DNA of 60,106 bases, from the IMG/VR virus record IMGVR_UViG_3300046170_000227, positions 1 through 60,106 of that record. The stretch is one strand, 5' to 3'. This document shows, piece by piece, positions 18,873 through 30,272 of this stretch; position 1 is the first letter of the stretch; every line of letters starts with the position of its first letter. A program made the translations under genes and the position numbers. The notes beneath the pieces were generated by a model that searched no databases, was not told the DNA's origin, and saw nothing but the letters and a program-made list of their open reading frames with translations. The DNA comes from a virus.

Positions 18873-21800
18873 ATGGCTGACCCTTTTAAACAAAAAGAAA
18901 AAAGCATAGAACGTGCTGAAACCATAACAGGACTTGCACGAGAAGTTTTAAACAAGAAGAAAAAACCTGTAAAGTTTACCTGGAAAGGTTTTGCTAATCT
19001 TGCATCTGGTTTTTTAGAAACAAATCCTTTTGATAAATTAAAAACAGACAGAATAAAAGAACTACAAGAAGGTTCCGAAGCTAAAGAAAAAGACTATATA
19101 GATTTTTTTGAAGATATAGAAAAAAGTTTGTATGGTGGTGTTCAAGATTTAGGTTACGCTGTAGGAGACTTGTTAACATCTGGTGTTGATGCTGTAGCAG
19201 GAACAGATCTTTCAGAAAAATTAGATGAAGTTTATGAAGAAAATAAAATAAAAGATCCTGAAACATTAACAGGTTCTATTACAAAAGTTCTTACACAATA
19301 CGCTGTACCAGGTGGTGCAGCATTTAAAATATTAAACAGAGTTAAAATACTTCAAAGAAATAGAAAACTAGCAGAGACTGGAACTAAATTACAAAAAGGA
19401 TCACAGATTGCAAAGAGAGCTGGTTACATGGCAAGTGCTCTTGCCGCAACAGACTTTGTTGCATCTACTCCGGACAAAGAAACTTTATTTGTAAAAGAAG
19501 AAAAAACAGAAGGATTAACTGGTAGAGATTTAGCATTAGCAAAACTAAGAAACAGAGTTAGATTTGGTGCAGAAGGTGCATTGCTTGGTGGTGGTTTTTC
19601 AATGATTGGTAAACCAGTGGCTCTTGGTTTTAAATATGGTATCTTTAAACCTGGTGCAAAGATCGCGGGCCTTGGATTAAAAGCAGTAGACAAGACTATT
19701 GTATCACCACTCACGTACTTTGGATCAAAAGCAATACCAGCACCTGCAGGAAAAGCTATAAGAAATGCAAGTGCGTTTGTAGTAAACAAAGCGTTAGCAC
19801 CAATTAGATTAGGTACTGGAGCAAAACAATTACCTAAGTTTCAAGAATGGAAATTATTCAGTAGAGATAGTAAAGACCCACTAGAAAGAAGATTAAAAAA
19901 ACTATCTGGTTTTTTAGAAAAGTTTACATCACAAGGAAAACTAACAGGACTTGGCTATCAAATATCATCAGAAGCTAAAAGAGAAATTAAAGCACAATCA
20001 AGAACTATAGAAAAATATTTAGAGTCTATTGAAAAGAAAGCGTACAATTTAGCAAAAGATTTTGAAACAAAACACAATACAAGAACTACATCAGAAGCTA
20101 GTCAAGATTATTATCTAGATCAAATACTTGGTTATTTAAAGGGTAATGTAAAATTAAAATCAGTTGCACCTGATCTTCAAGGAAGTGCGAAAAGTTTAAA
20201 TAATGAATTGGTACAAATAAAACAAAAGTTCGCAGATCTACTACCTGAAGGTGATCTTAAAAATTTTATGTTAGATAATTTAAAAACATATATGAGACAA
20301 TCATTTAGTATTTTTACTAACCCAAACTATCAACCAGATAAAAAAATATATGATGGTGCAGTAAACTGGGTAGCTAAAAATGTTGTACAAGCAAACAAAG
20401 ATTTAAGAGAAGAAGCTTTAAAAACACTAAAGACCGGTAAGATGACAGACAAACAAGCTATTGATGAAATGGCTGAGTCTTTAACAGATAAGATATTGAA
20501 AGCTGGTAAACAAGATGGTGCAGATCCATTACAAGTATTAAGAAATGTAGCAGGAAAAGATTTTTTAAGAACAGATAGAATAATAAGAACTGGTGAAGAA
20601 TTACCAGATGCTATTAGAAAATTATTGGGACAAGAAAATAATTTAAAGTCTTCTGTACTAACTACTACATCACATGCAATTACACACGCAGTTAACAAAC
20701 AATCTTTTGATAAACTAGCTAAGATAGGTTTAGATGAGGGTTGGTTATTTAGAAGCAAGGCTGCAGCTGACGCTAAAAGATATTTAGATGCAGATAAAAT
20801 AGGTGATATAAAAAGTTTAGGTTTACTTAAAAGTGAAATGTCTAAACTATATGCAACACCAGAATTACTAGATGTGTTTAGACAAACAAGAAAAGGTTTA
20901 GATACATGGATACAAAATGGTGTTTACAGAAACATACTACAATTAAAAGTAGCAGCACAGTATGGTAAAACTGTACTATCACCTGTTACACAAGTACGTA
21001 ACGTTTCATCAGCAAGTTTATTTCCACTAGCTAATGGTCACATAGGTGGTAGAGCTTCGGTATCAGAATCATTAAAGATGACAATCGATGATATATTTGG
21101 TGCAGGAAAAGTTATAGATGAAGATGCATTTATCAAAAATATAGAAAACAAAATTAGACTTGGGGTATTAGATGAAAACATTGTAGCATCAGAACTTAAA
21201 GCAGTGTTGCAAGAAATAAAAAGTACAAGGGGTCTAACAAGTTTAGACAAAATTATAAGAGCATTATCTGATGGTAAGTTTGCATTTGATGATACAGCTC
21301 TTAAAAAAACTGGAGAAACAATAAGTAAGTTTGGTAAAGGTGCTACAAGAGTATATGCAGGTGGTGATAATATGTGGAAATGGTATGGACATGAATATGT
21401 TAAATCACAATTAAGAGGTTTGTATAGTAAGACAAGTGATATTTCTAAATGGTATGATGAAATTGTAGGTAGAAAATTTGACCCTAAAAATACATTCACA
21501 GGAAAACTAAAAACATTTGATGAAGCAGTAGATGAAGCTGCTGCATGGTATATTAGAAACACGTATCCAACATACAGTAAAGTTCCTGAGTTTGTTCAAT
21601 CAATTAGAAAGTTACCATTTGGTAACTTTCGTATCTTTCCCAGCAGAGATGATAAGAACAACATACAACATTATAGAATTGGGTGCAAAAGAAGCTACAT
21701 CAAATAATCCTAAATTAAGACAGATGGGTCTTAGAAGACTACTAGGAGCATATGTAACATTATCTGGAACAGGAGCAGCTGTAGGTAAAACAGCACAAGC

Positions 21801-23079
21801 TTTAACTGGTGTAACTATGGAAGAGATAGAAGCATATAAAAGAAGTCTATCTGCACCATGGGAAAAGAGAGCACAGATTATACCTATTAATAAATGGAAA
21901 GAAGGGGTAGGTAAAGCAATTAACTTTTCATACTTTAGTCCATATGATGTAGTAACAAAACCAATAGAAGCTGTATTTAAACAATGGCAAGAAGGAACTA
22001 TTAAAGGACAAGACATAGGAGACAAATTACTTGCTCAAGCATTTAATCAAGATGGACCTTTAAGAACTTTATTAGATCCATTCATTACTCAGTCAATTGC
22101 ACTTGAAAGATTTACAGATGTATTACCTGCAGAAATAGGTTTAGGTAATAGAGGTGGTATTACAAAAACAGGATCTAAAGTGTATTCAGAAACAGATAGT
22201 AGTGGTGACAAGATAGCAAAAAGTTTTGTGCATGTATTAAAAGGTATAGAACCGGGAGCACTTACAACAGGAAGAAAATTAGTACAAGGTTTACAGGGTG
22301 ATGTAAAAAGAGGTGGTCAACCTGTATCCCTACAAGATGAAATACTTGCATTGTTATCAGGTATTAGAATTATCAATATTGATGCACCACGAACCATGCA
22401 ATATAAAATTACAGAATACAACAATAACAAAAGATCTGTTACAGCTACAGAAAAATTTTTTAGTTTAGAAAACTTTAGACAAAGAGGTCCAGAAGTTTTA
22501 GCGGATGAGTTTAAAGACATACAAGAAGAAAATTTAAGAGTAAACAAAGACTTCTATCAAGTATTAGAAGATGCTCAAAGTATGGGTGTACCAAAACAGA
22601 AATTAAAAAGAATAATGAAAGAAAGAGGTATTTCTTCTAAAAACTCTAATAAACTTTTAAGAGGAGTTAATATACCTTACTCAGGTTATGATGGTCGTAT
22701 GAAAAAAAGAATTACAGATGCTAGAAAATTATCTAAAGAATTAAATGAAGGATCTATTAATAGAAACTATTTTTACCCTAGAAGATTATTTAAACAAATA
22801 GAAAGAGAATACAAAAGAAAAAGTATTAAACCTATTGAACCAGGTCCAGGTTTGATTGAAAGAGGTATAAGTGGTGCACAAGATTTATTTGGTAGCATAC
22901 CTCAACAAGACACAACAGTTCAACAAGCTAATATACAAACACCACCATTACCAAATACGCCTATGCCAATAACACCAAAAATAGCGACAAATATAAACTC
23001 AAATACTAACTTGACACAAACAGAGAGTGCATTACTATCTCCAAGTGAACAATTAATAAGACAAAGGTCTAGAACATAA
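18873..23079 (+). CDS. Very large internal virion / ejection protein, +1 indel
   Basis: Restored length is about 1401 residues. The first frame runs to 21707, the second from about 21630 to 23079. One extra C near 21632 (ttcgtatc for ttgtatc) restores PFGNFVSFPAEMIRTTYNII, a block conserved in large phage virion proteins, so the break is almost certainly an indel. Largely helical with Lys-rich stretches and a Pro-rich, low-complexity C-terminus (TPPLPNTPMPITPK). Size and position match podovirus internal core or ejection proteins (analogues of T7 gp16). No lytic transglycosylase motif was recognised. Confidence 0.7.
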
Positions 23080-23159
23080 TGATAAACAAATTTAAAAGTT
23101 TGGGCGGTATGATAGGCAAGTCCTATCGGGTTTCTATTGTAGCGGGGGTTACAATATAA
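23079..23159 (+). CDS. Tiny conserved-position peptide
   Basis: 26 residues (MINKFKSLGGMIGKSYRVSI, then VAGVTI). Its start overlaps the stop of the large virion gene (ATAATG) and its stop overlaps the next start (ATAATGG), exactly filling the gap, which is the main support. The DNA contains an imperfect hairpin (GATAGG/CCTATC) within the gene. C-terminus mildly hydrophobic. Function unknown. Confidence 0.45.
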   Translation: MINKFKSLGGMIGKSYRVSIVAGVTI

Positions 23160-23335
23160 TGGCTAAAAGATCTGCATCTGAGAGAATTGATTCTCATGAA
23201 AAGCTATGTAAGATTATGCAGAAACAAACTTTTACAGAAATTAGAGAAATAAAAGATAGAATATTAAGGTTAGAAAAAATGATATTGGGTGCAGCTGGTG
23301 CAGTTATAATTGCATTACTAATTAATAATATATAA
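23159..23335 (+). CDS. Holin-like small membrane protein
   Basis: 58 residues. The N-terminal two thirds are a charged coiled-coil-like helix (ERIDSHEKLCKIMQKQTFTE, IREIKDRILRLEKM), and the C-terminus is one membrane segment (ILGAAGAVIIALLINNI). This is the layout of XhlA/haemolysin-type phage holin partners. It sits two bases upstream of the M15 peptidase, forming a lysis pair. Family assignment is by topology and context. Confidence 0.6.
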   Translation: MAKRSASERIDSHEKLCKIMQKQTFTEIREIKDRILRLEKMILGAAGAVIIALLINNI

Positions 23336-23337
23336 AA

Positions 23338-23814
23338 ATGGAACTTACACGAAACTTTACTCTTCAAGAGCTTATCAAATCAGACACTGCTATACGTAAA
23401 GGTATTAATAATAATCCTAACGCAGAACAAATAGAAAAATTAAAATTACTTTGTGAAAAAATTTTACAACCGGTAAGAGATCATTTCGGTAGAGTCAAAG
23501 TCACATCAGGGTTCCGTTCTCCTCAGCTTTGTCAAGCCATCGGTAGTTCGATCAACAGCCAGCACTCACGTGCGGAAGCGGCAGACTTCGAATGTGTTGG
23601 AGTAGACAATGCTGAACTTGCAGATTGGATACATAGAGAATTAGAATGGGATCAGCTGATCGTTGAGTACTACGTACCTGGAGAACCTAACTCGGGGTGG
23701 ATACATTGTAGTATAACAGAAGGCACACCAAGAAAACAATTTCTACATGCATATAGAGAAGAGAATAAAACTAAGTACAAACCTATTTTAGGTAAAGCAA
23801 AAGATATACTTTAA
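23338..23814 (+). CDS. M15-family peptidase, putative endolysin
   Basis: 158 residues, the usual size for single-domain M15A-like phage endopeptidases. It opens NFTLQELIKSDTAIRKGINN. The metal-binding set is visible: SQHSRAEAADF gives His76 and Asp83, and GWIHCS gives His123; SGFRSPQL precedes them. These residues bind zinc and cleave peptidoglycan cross-links or stem peptides. Directly downstream of a holin-like gene. The stop overlaps the convergent helicase gene by four bases. Confidence 0.85.
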   Translation: MELTRNFTLQELIKSDTAIRKGINNNPNAEQIEKLKLLCEKILQPVRDHFGRVKVTSGFRSPQLCQAIGSSINSQHSRAEAADFECVGVDNAELADWIHRELEWDQLIVEYYVPGEPNSGWIHCSITEGTPRKQFLHAYREENKTKYKPILGKAKDIL

Positions 23815-25242
23815 ATCCAATCTTTTAATTCTTCACCCATAACTTCAGATGCAATATTTATTTTATCTCTTAAAGCCTTCACAATCTTCTCGTCGATCGT
23901 GTCCTCGCAAATCAGATCGATATAAGTCACTGTTTTCTTTTGTCCTATTCTGTGTGCTCTGTCTTCTGATTGGAGTCTCTTTTCTAGATCATAGCCATTA
24001 GAATAATAGATAACAGTATTAGCTTGCGTAAGAGTAATACCATAGCCACCTGTTTGAGGTGTACCTATAATAAATCTACACTTAGGATCGTTTTGAAACT
24101 TACGAATATAGTCTTGTCTATCTTCTTGAGGAGTTAGACCATAGTAATGAACATATGAATCTGGACCATAGACTTTAATTATCTTCTGTATAATCTCACC
24201 TACACTTAATTGATAGTTGGCCCATATAATAACTTTACCTTCCGTATCTTCTAGTATGGACATCAATTCATTAAGTCTATTGCTTTCAACTTGTTGTGTA
24301 GGTCCCATCATCAGCGGTTACATAACCACATGTAATTTGATGTAGTCTCATTAATTGAGTTAACACAGTCATAGTAGTTGTAACTTTACCGTTAAGCACA
24401 GCAAGAGCTTGATCTTTCATTTGTTTATAAATTCTTTGTTGATCAGCTGTCAATGCTATATGACGTTTAATAAATACTTTAGGGGGTAAATCTAAACAAT
24501 CTTCTTTTAATACTCTGTATGAGAATTGTTTTACTGTATCCGATAACTCACCTAAGTTTTGAAACTTATCTACTACTTGAATAGAACGTCCGTGTACATG
24601 CATCGTTTTCATTTCAGCATAACGATTACGAAACGCGTAGTAAGAACTAAAGTCCAATAACCACGGATCAAGGAACTCGCACTGTGTATATAAGTCCAGA
24701 GGGTTTTTTGTAATAGGAGAACCGGTCATGATTCTTTTATACTTAGCGTTTACTCCCATCTTAATAATATTTTTAGTACGTCTAGCAGTAGGAGTTTTGA
24801 TTGTAGTAGACTCATCTATTGCCATCAAAGTTTTGTGAGAGTTAATAAATTTGGTTGCAAACTTAACACCTTTGTCTGTTGATAAAGCTTCAACATTCAT
24901 AACTAAAATATGTAATGCACTATCTATTTCAAATAAAGAATCTAATTTTTCTTGTTGTGTTTTTGTAATATTTGGTTGCCACAATACAGACACATTTTCT
25001 ATATGGTCAGGTAAGTGTGTAGGAAGTTCTTGTTCATACCAAGTTTTAACAACACCTTTAGGTGCAATAATTAAAGCACCATCTATCTTGCCTTTGTCAT
25101 ATAACATAGCAAGGTTGTCTATTAATACTTTTGTTTTACCTGTACCCATCTCCATAAAATAAGCAAAGTTTTCTTTGTTCCACGATTTTTCCAATGCAGT
25201 TAATTGATGTGCATAGGGTTTAGTTTTAAATTTATAATTCAT
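23811..25242 (-). CDS. SNF2/DEAD-like DNA helicase, +1 indel
   Basis: Restored length is about 476 residues. The first part has Walker A MGTGKT (residues 32-37), LMAIDESTTIK (Walker B DEST) and MTGSPITKNP. After one extra base near 24305 (acct for acc, minus strand) the second part has GGYGITLTQANTVIYY and RLQSEDRAHRIGQKKTV, helicase motifs V and VI of SNF2-type enzymes. Phage members act in replication or recombination. It faces the replication genes across a 57-base divergent promoter region. The frameshift is probably a consensus error. Confidence 0.85.
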
Positions 25243-25263
25243 AATTTTTTTTCTTCTTTCTAG

Positions 25264-25291
25264 TTGACATTAATATAAACATGTTTATATA
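25264..25291 (+). promoter_or_regulatory. Sigma70-like promoter with 18-bp palindromic operator
   Basis: TTGACA (25264-25269), 16 bases, TATATA (25286-25291). An 18-bp perfect palindrome, ATATAAACA/TGTTTATAT at 25273-25290, fills the spacer and the -10. Expected transcription start falls about two bases before ATG 25300, so the transcript would be nearly leaderless. The palindrome is well placed for a repressor controlling the replication genes, and perhaps also the divergent helicase. Seen in sequence; regulation inferred. Confidence 0.6.
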
Positions 25292-25299
25292 GTTTGTCA

Positions 25300-25668
25300 A
25301 TGTCAGAAAGAAAAGTTTATGTAATACAAGAGATACCAGGTAGCCAAGCAGGCAGCCCTAAAATAAATATTATGGGTGCAGCCTCTTATTCTACTTCAGG
25401 TAAATTTAATTTTTTATTACCAGAGTTTTCTCAAATGATTTTTTCTCCTGGTCCATTAATTTTTAAATTAAGAAAAGGTTTAAGAAATTATACATCAGAA
25501 GATTATTTATTATTAACAGGAGATCCTGCAATCATTGGTGTTGCATGTTCTATTGTATCTGATATTACAAACGGCAAATACAATGTATTGAAGTGGGATA
25601 AACAAGAAAGAAAATATTATCCTATTGAGATTAATCTATACGAGAAAGGAGAAATAGATGACAATTAA
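25300..25668 (+). CDS. Conserved hypothetical early protein
   Basis: 122 residues from ATG 25300; a TTG two codons upstream would lie on the predicted transcription start. Sequence SERKVYVIQEIPGSQAGSPK, then KINIMGAASYSTSGKFNFLL; mixed alpha/beta, no membrane segment. First gene of the plus-strand replication operon. It overlaps the next gene by 11 bases. Function unknown. Confidence 0.65.
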   Translation: MSERKVYVIQEIPGSQAGSPKINIMGAASYSTSGKFNFLLPEFSQMIFSPGPLIFKLRKGLRNYTSEDYLLLTGDPAIIGVACSIVSDITNGKYNVLKWDKQERKYYPIEINLYEKGEIDDN

Positions 25669-26209
25669 TTTTGAACAAGACCAACAAGATGCAATGAGTA
25701 AAACTGAAAACATTCAGTCTCTTGCAGATCAAGTAGAAATGTTAGAGGGGTTGCACAAAAGAATAGAAGCAAGTGAAAATAACATTAAAGATTTAAAAAA
25801 AGAATACCAACGTATATCAGGTGAGGTTATACCGACCATGATGTCCGAGATGGGTTTAGCAGAATTAAAACTTCAAGATGGATCACATCTTAAAGTTTCA
25901 ACGACGTATCGTGCTACTATTACAGAAGCAAATAAAGAGACGGCGTTTAACTGGCTTCGAGACAATGGACTAGGTGATATTATTAAGAACGAGATCTTGG
26001 TATCATTTGGTCGTAACGAAGATAACAAGGCAGCATCATATGCTGAACTTGCGAAGGGTCAAGGGTTTCAACCGACACAAAAGATGAAGGTTGAGCCCAT
26101 GACTCTGAAAGCGCTAGTCCGTGAGCGTATTGAGGCAGGTAAAGAAATGCCAACGGAAATCTTTGGGGTATTCTCAGAGAATAAGACAACAATAAAAAGG
26201 AACAAATAA
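25658..26209 (+). CDS. Conserved phage protein with N-terminal coiled coil
   Basis: 183 residues behind GAAAGGAGAAATAG. Residues ~10-60 form a heptad-rich helix (SLADQVEMLEGLHKRIEASE, NNIKDLKKEYQRI), followed by MMSEMGLAELKLQDGSHLKV and a C-terminal basic region. Similar proteins occur beside single-strand-binding-type genes in marine podoviruses. The role in replication is inferred from operon position. Confidence 0.65.
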   Translation: MTINFEQDQQDAMSKTENIQSLADQVEMLEGLHKRIEASENNIKDLKKEYQRISGEVIPTMMSEMGLAELKLQDGSHLKVSTTYRATITEANKETAFNWLRDNGLGDIIKNEILVSFGRNEDNKAASYAELAKGQGFQPTQKMKVEPMTLKALVRERIEAGKEMPTEIFGVFSENKTTIKRNK

Positions 26210-26211
26210 AC

Positions 26212-26965
26212 ATGAACCAAGTAGCAGAAAAAAAGAATAAGCGCATTAGCAACATTTGATATGGAAGCTGATGCAGCACAAGGCGCTCAAAATATATCGC
26301 AAGAAGATCTTGCGTTACCATTCTTAAAAATTTTGGGACAACTATCTCCAGAGGTAAACAAAAGAGATGGTAAATATGTCGATGGTGCAGAACCAGGCAA
26401 AATAATAAATACTGTAACTAATGAATTGTATGACACTTTAAATGTTGTACCATGTCATTACAAAAGACAGTACATCGAATGGCAAGACAGAGGTACCAGT
26501 ACAGGTGCACCTGTTGCAATGCACGAGGCAGACAGTGACATTGTAAGTCAGACGACTAGAGGTAAAGATTATAAAGACAGATTACCAAACGGTAACTATC
26601 TTGATAACACAGCTAGTCACTTTGTATTGACTCTTGGAAATACTCCACAAACAGCTTTGATTTCTATGAAATCTACTCAACTTAAAGTTAGTAGAAAATG
26701 GAACTCAATGATGATGGGTATCAAGATGCAAGGTAAAAACGGTCTATTTACACCGCCAACTTATAGCCACATTTATAAACTATCAACCGTTCAGATGTCT
26801 AATGACAAAGGAACATGGTTTGGTTGGGATGTAGCTAAAGTTAGTCCTGTAGAAGATAAAGCTGTATATGATATGGCAAAATCTTTTGCAGAATCAGTGG
26901 GTAAAGGTGAGATTGAAGCAAAACCTGAAACTCAGGAACAGACTAAAAAATCTTTAAATTTATAG
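26212..26965 (+). CDS. Putative ssDNA-binding or recombination protein, +1 indel
   Basis: Starts MNQVAEKKN, then one extra A near 26240 shifts the frame; removing it gives SALATFDMEADAAQGAQNIS and a 250-residue protein through 26965. Blocks include DLALPFLKILGQLSPEVNKR, YIEWQDRG and FTPPTYSHIYKLSTV. The size and operon position (before primase, followed by a terminator) match proteins often annotated as phage ssDNA-binding or recombination-associated. I do not see an OB-fold signature by eye, so function is tentative. Confidence 0.6.
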
Positions 26966-26975
26966 TATCCTAGGT

Positions 26976-27017
26976 AGTGGGCGTCTAAGCGAGAGTGGCA
27001 ACGCCCACTTTTAATTT
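26976..27017 (+). terminator. Rho-independent terminator
   Basis: Perfect 9-bp stem AGTGGGCGT (26976-26984) with ACGCCCACT (27001-27009), 16-base loop, then TTTTAATTT. It ends the 25.3-27.0 kb operon 11 bases after the stop codon. The next gene starts right after the T-tract, so its transcription comes from read-through or a weak promoter. Confidence 0.8.
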
Positions 27018-28240
27018 ATGAATGAAAAGATAAATAAAATTCCGATTAATTATGAAGATTGGCTTGATCTTGGTCACGTGATAATACCCACTGATCAAAA
27101 AAAAGCTAGGGTCAGTTGGAAGAAAGATGATTTTAGTTTAACGAAAGAAGAATGGAAAAACAATTATTCAAAAGCACAAATAGCACTAAGATTAGATAGT
27201 CATATTGATTTAGATATAGACAATCCTGTAGTTAGAAGATTTATAACACACTATTTAAAAGACTGTGGAGCAATTTATGGAAGAAGAAATAACCCTAATA
27301 GTCACTATCTTTGGAAAGGGTCTTGTGAATTTATACAATACATATTACCAAAAAGTTTTGAAAAAAATTTTAAAAAGTTTCCACATGGTGCAACTCTTTG
27401 CGAATTAAGAAGTGGCAAAGAACGGTATACTATCGTTCCAGAATCTCCTTATGATGACAATGGTGAAACAGTTGAGTGGTCTAACTACAATGAGATACAC
27501 GAGTACATCGGTAACGTAGTTGTAGATGTTAGTAAGATTGCTTTGTCAACTGCTCTTACAATTATATATCCTTCTACAGGTTCTAGAGATATTTATTGTA
27601 CAGGCCATAGCTGGAATTTTAATTAAAAACACAGACTGGACAACAGAACAAATAGATAGCTTTGTTTACAACATTGCTATTGAAGCGAACGATACCTGAA
27701 CCCGAAGAACGTAAACAAAAAGGTACGACAGGAAAAAAGGGAGATAAGCTTTATGGTATTCCAAAATTAGCAGAAGTTTTAAATGTAGATAAAAAAGATG
27801 TTGCAAAATTATTTAGTTGGATTGGTGTTAAAAACAATAGTGAAGAAATACAAGAACACATAGGTGATATAGTTGAATACGGTAGCGATAGGTATTTTGT
27901 AAAAATTTATTTATTAGAAGACGGAAAGAAAATAGAAAAAGACATAACTGTGGAAGGTCCACATTTAATGAAAAAGAAAATTTTTTATGATGAAGTAATG
28001 AAACAAGCAGCGGTCTTTTTACCTTTTATGAAAGAACTTGATTTTGATAAAATGATGATGGCAAAATTTCAAGCCAGAACAAAATCACAAGATTATGATC
28101 CTGAGTCTAGCGAAGATGTAAGATTTATAGGATGGTTTGAATCTTTTATTGATAAGTACAAAGCTTATACAGATAAGAAAGAATTAGCAGATTTTAGTAT
28201 GCCTTATTTTAATATGAAAAATAATAGTTTAGGAATTTAA
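27018..28240 (+). CDS. Primase/polymerase-like protein, two +1 indels
   Basis: Restored length is about 406 residues. The N-terminal part has IALRLDSHIDLDIDNPVVRRF, with acidic DLDID like the catalytic pair of bifunctional primase-polymerases, then SHYLWKG and LCELRSGKERYTIVPES, typical prim-pol blocks. Extra bases near 27606 (G) and 27693 (T) break the frame. The C-terminal part (GIPKLAEVLNVDKKDVAKLF) looks helical. It likely primes replication for the polymerase downstream. Family assignment by motif, moderate. Confidence 0.65.
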
Positions 28241-28241
28241 T

Positions 28242-28472
28242 TTAAATAAATTTGATGAGTTTTTAGCTGAAAAAAGAGTAACTTTAGCAAGAGTAGATCT
28301 TGTTTTAAAATGCAAACGTATTTTAAGAGCTAAAAGATATAGAGGAAAATACAAAGAACAGTCTTGCCCTTCTTATAAAATAGATAACTATAATATAAAC
28401 AAGGATCATTTGATCATAGAAGGAGAAGCACAAGAAATAGAGGAAAGGGTAATAACTCATGAAACAACCTAA
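28242..28472 (+). CDS. Small basic protein lacking a visible start codon
   Basis: An open frame from 28242 reads LNKFDEFLAEKRVTLARVDL, then VLKCKRILRAKRYRGKYKEQ, and ends THETT at 28472, overlapping the helicase start by 14 bases. A TAG lies a few codons upstream and no ATG, GTG or TTG is present; TTA stands where a start is expected, behind AGGAA. The coding-like sequence and packed context suggest a real gene with a consensus error at its start codon. Function unknown. Confidence 0.5.
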   Translation, partial: LNKFDEFLAEKRVTLARVDLVLKCKRILRAKRYRGKYKEQSCPSYKIDNYNINKDHLIIEGEAQEIEERVITHETT

Positions 28473-30040
28473 ATTTGTATCTGGTCCTCCAGGTACAGGA
28501 AAAACTCATTTATTTTTAATAGATAAATATAAAGAATTATTAAAAAACTATGAACCAGAAAAAATAATAATGTTATCGCACACAAATGTAGCTGCAGATG
28601 AATTAAAAGATGCTGTCTTAGATTTACCAGAAATGAAAGAAAGAGGTTTAAGAAAAAAATTTTTTAAATATAAAATATGCACGAATACATTCTTTTTGTA
28701 AAAGCAAGTTATTAAAAAAAGAATTAAGAACGTATGCAGATTACCTTAACTTGTGTACAGAAAATAGTGGTTTTAAAGCACAAAGAGTAACTCAATCAGA
28801 ATTTGATAATGACAAACATAAATTTTTTAAATTTCTTGGAGATGCTTTTGGACAAGGAAGAACAATCAAAGAGCATTGGAATTCTTTAAGAGAGACTAGC
28901 TCTAACTACTATCCTTATAATAACTTTAAAATGATTAGTGAAATGAAAGAAGTTTACGATAATTATAAAAAAGTTAATCAAGTATGCGATTATGATGACA
29001 TGATAAAAGATTTTATAGATCACGCAGTTACTCCAGACATAGATGTTTTAATAGTGGATGAGGCTCAAGATAGTAATATACCTCAGTTAAAAGCTTTAGA
29101 AAAAATGTCTACAAATGTAAAAGAATATTACATGGTAGGAGATGCGGATCAAACTATCTTTGAATTTGCTGGTGCTAATGCAGATTATTTTCATAAACTT
29201 TCTAAAGATGCAGAACAATTAAAACAAGGTTTAAGATGCGGAGAAACAATAAATACATTATGTAAAGAAATAATAAAACCTATATGGGACCATTATGGAT
29301 ATGAAAGAGTTTGGAAACCTGCAAAAAATATTATTGGAACACATTACTATTTACCAAGTCTTACCACAGACTGTTCGGCTATGGAAACTTTATTAGACAA
29401 AATAAAAAATACTAAAGAAACTTTTTTATTTACTTATAGAGGAACGCCTTCTGGAAAATGGGCAAGATCTTTTTTACACTATCACGGGATAGAGTTTTGT
29501 CATGTAGGTAGTGACCCTTATGTTTCTAAAAAAGAAATAAGATGTCATAAAACATGGCCAGAATTTGTAAAAGGAAAACAAATGCCTTTAAAACAGATAA
29601 AAGAATTTTGGAATTATATGGGTCAACAAGTTATTGTAAGAGGAAAAGGAGAAGCAACTTTTGAAGATTGGATAAACAAAGATTATTCTATCCAGGAGTT
29701 AATAGAAAAAAAATATTTACGTGCAGAAAGCCTTGATTTTACTGACTTTTATCACACAAGGATTAAATCAAAAACAAATGAAGAAAAAATTATGTACATA
29801 AATAATTTAATAAGAGATGGAGTGGACACAGAAGGAGAGGCAAGAGTTTATTATGGAAACATACATAAAGTAAAAGGACAGACTTACGATAATGTAATAG
29901 TCGATGAAACTTGTACTAGACGAGAAGACTATTTTACTCAACTGCGATTAAAATACGTAGCATACAGTAGAGGTAGGGTAGATTGTTGGACTGTAGCATC
30001 ACAAGATAGATACACATTAGGGAGAAAATATGACAGATAA
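28459..30040 (+). CDS. SF1 (UvrD/Rep/Dda-like) DNA helicase, +1 indel
   Basis: Restored length 526 residues. Walker A GPPGTGKT at residues 9-16, then LSHTNVAADEL. One extra A near 28683 breaks the frame; restored, it reads TIHSFCKSKLLKKEL (motif Ia/Ib-like). Then LIVDEAQDSNIPQL (motif II), MVGDADQTIFEFAGA (motif III), HKVKGQTYDNVIVDE (motif V) and YVAYSRGRVDCW (motif VI). Unwinds DNA during replication or recombination. Sits between the primase-like gene and the polymerase. Confidence 0.85.
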
Positions 30041-30272
30041 ATCTATATTTAAAGGAATGGGTTATAAATCACTAGACAAGCAACACGGCGGGAATCACTA
30101 CAAACAATTTAGCATACAACCTGCAGAATTTATAAATGAAAATAAATTTTTATTTGCAGAAGGAAACGCTATAAAGTATATTTGTAGACATTCTATGAAA
30201 GGAAAAGAAGAAGATATTAAGAAAGCAATACACTATTTAGAAATGATATTAGAGAGGGATTATAATGTGTAA
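30030..30272 (+). CDS. DUF3310-type protein
   Basis: 80 residues overlapping the helicase end by 11 bases. The core HGGNHYKQFSIQPAEFINEN followed by FAEGNAIKYICRH and DIKKAIHYLEMILERDY is the DUF3310 (SaV-like) pattern, common beside phage polymerases and sometimes annotated as nucleotide kinase. True activity is unsettled. The stop overlaps the polymerase start. Confidence 0.8.
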   Translation: MTDKSIFKGMGYKSLDKQHGGNHYKQFSIQPAEFINENKFLFAEGNAIKYICRHSMKGKEEDIKKAIHYLEMILERDYNV

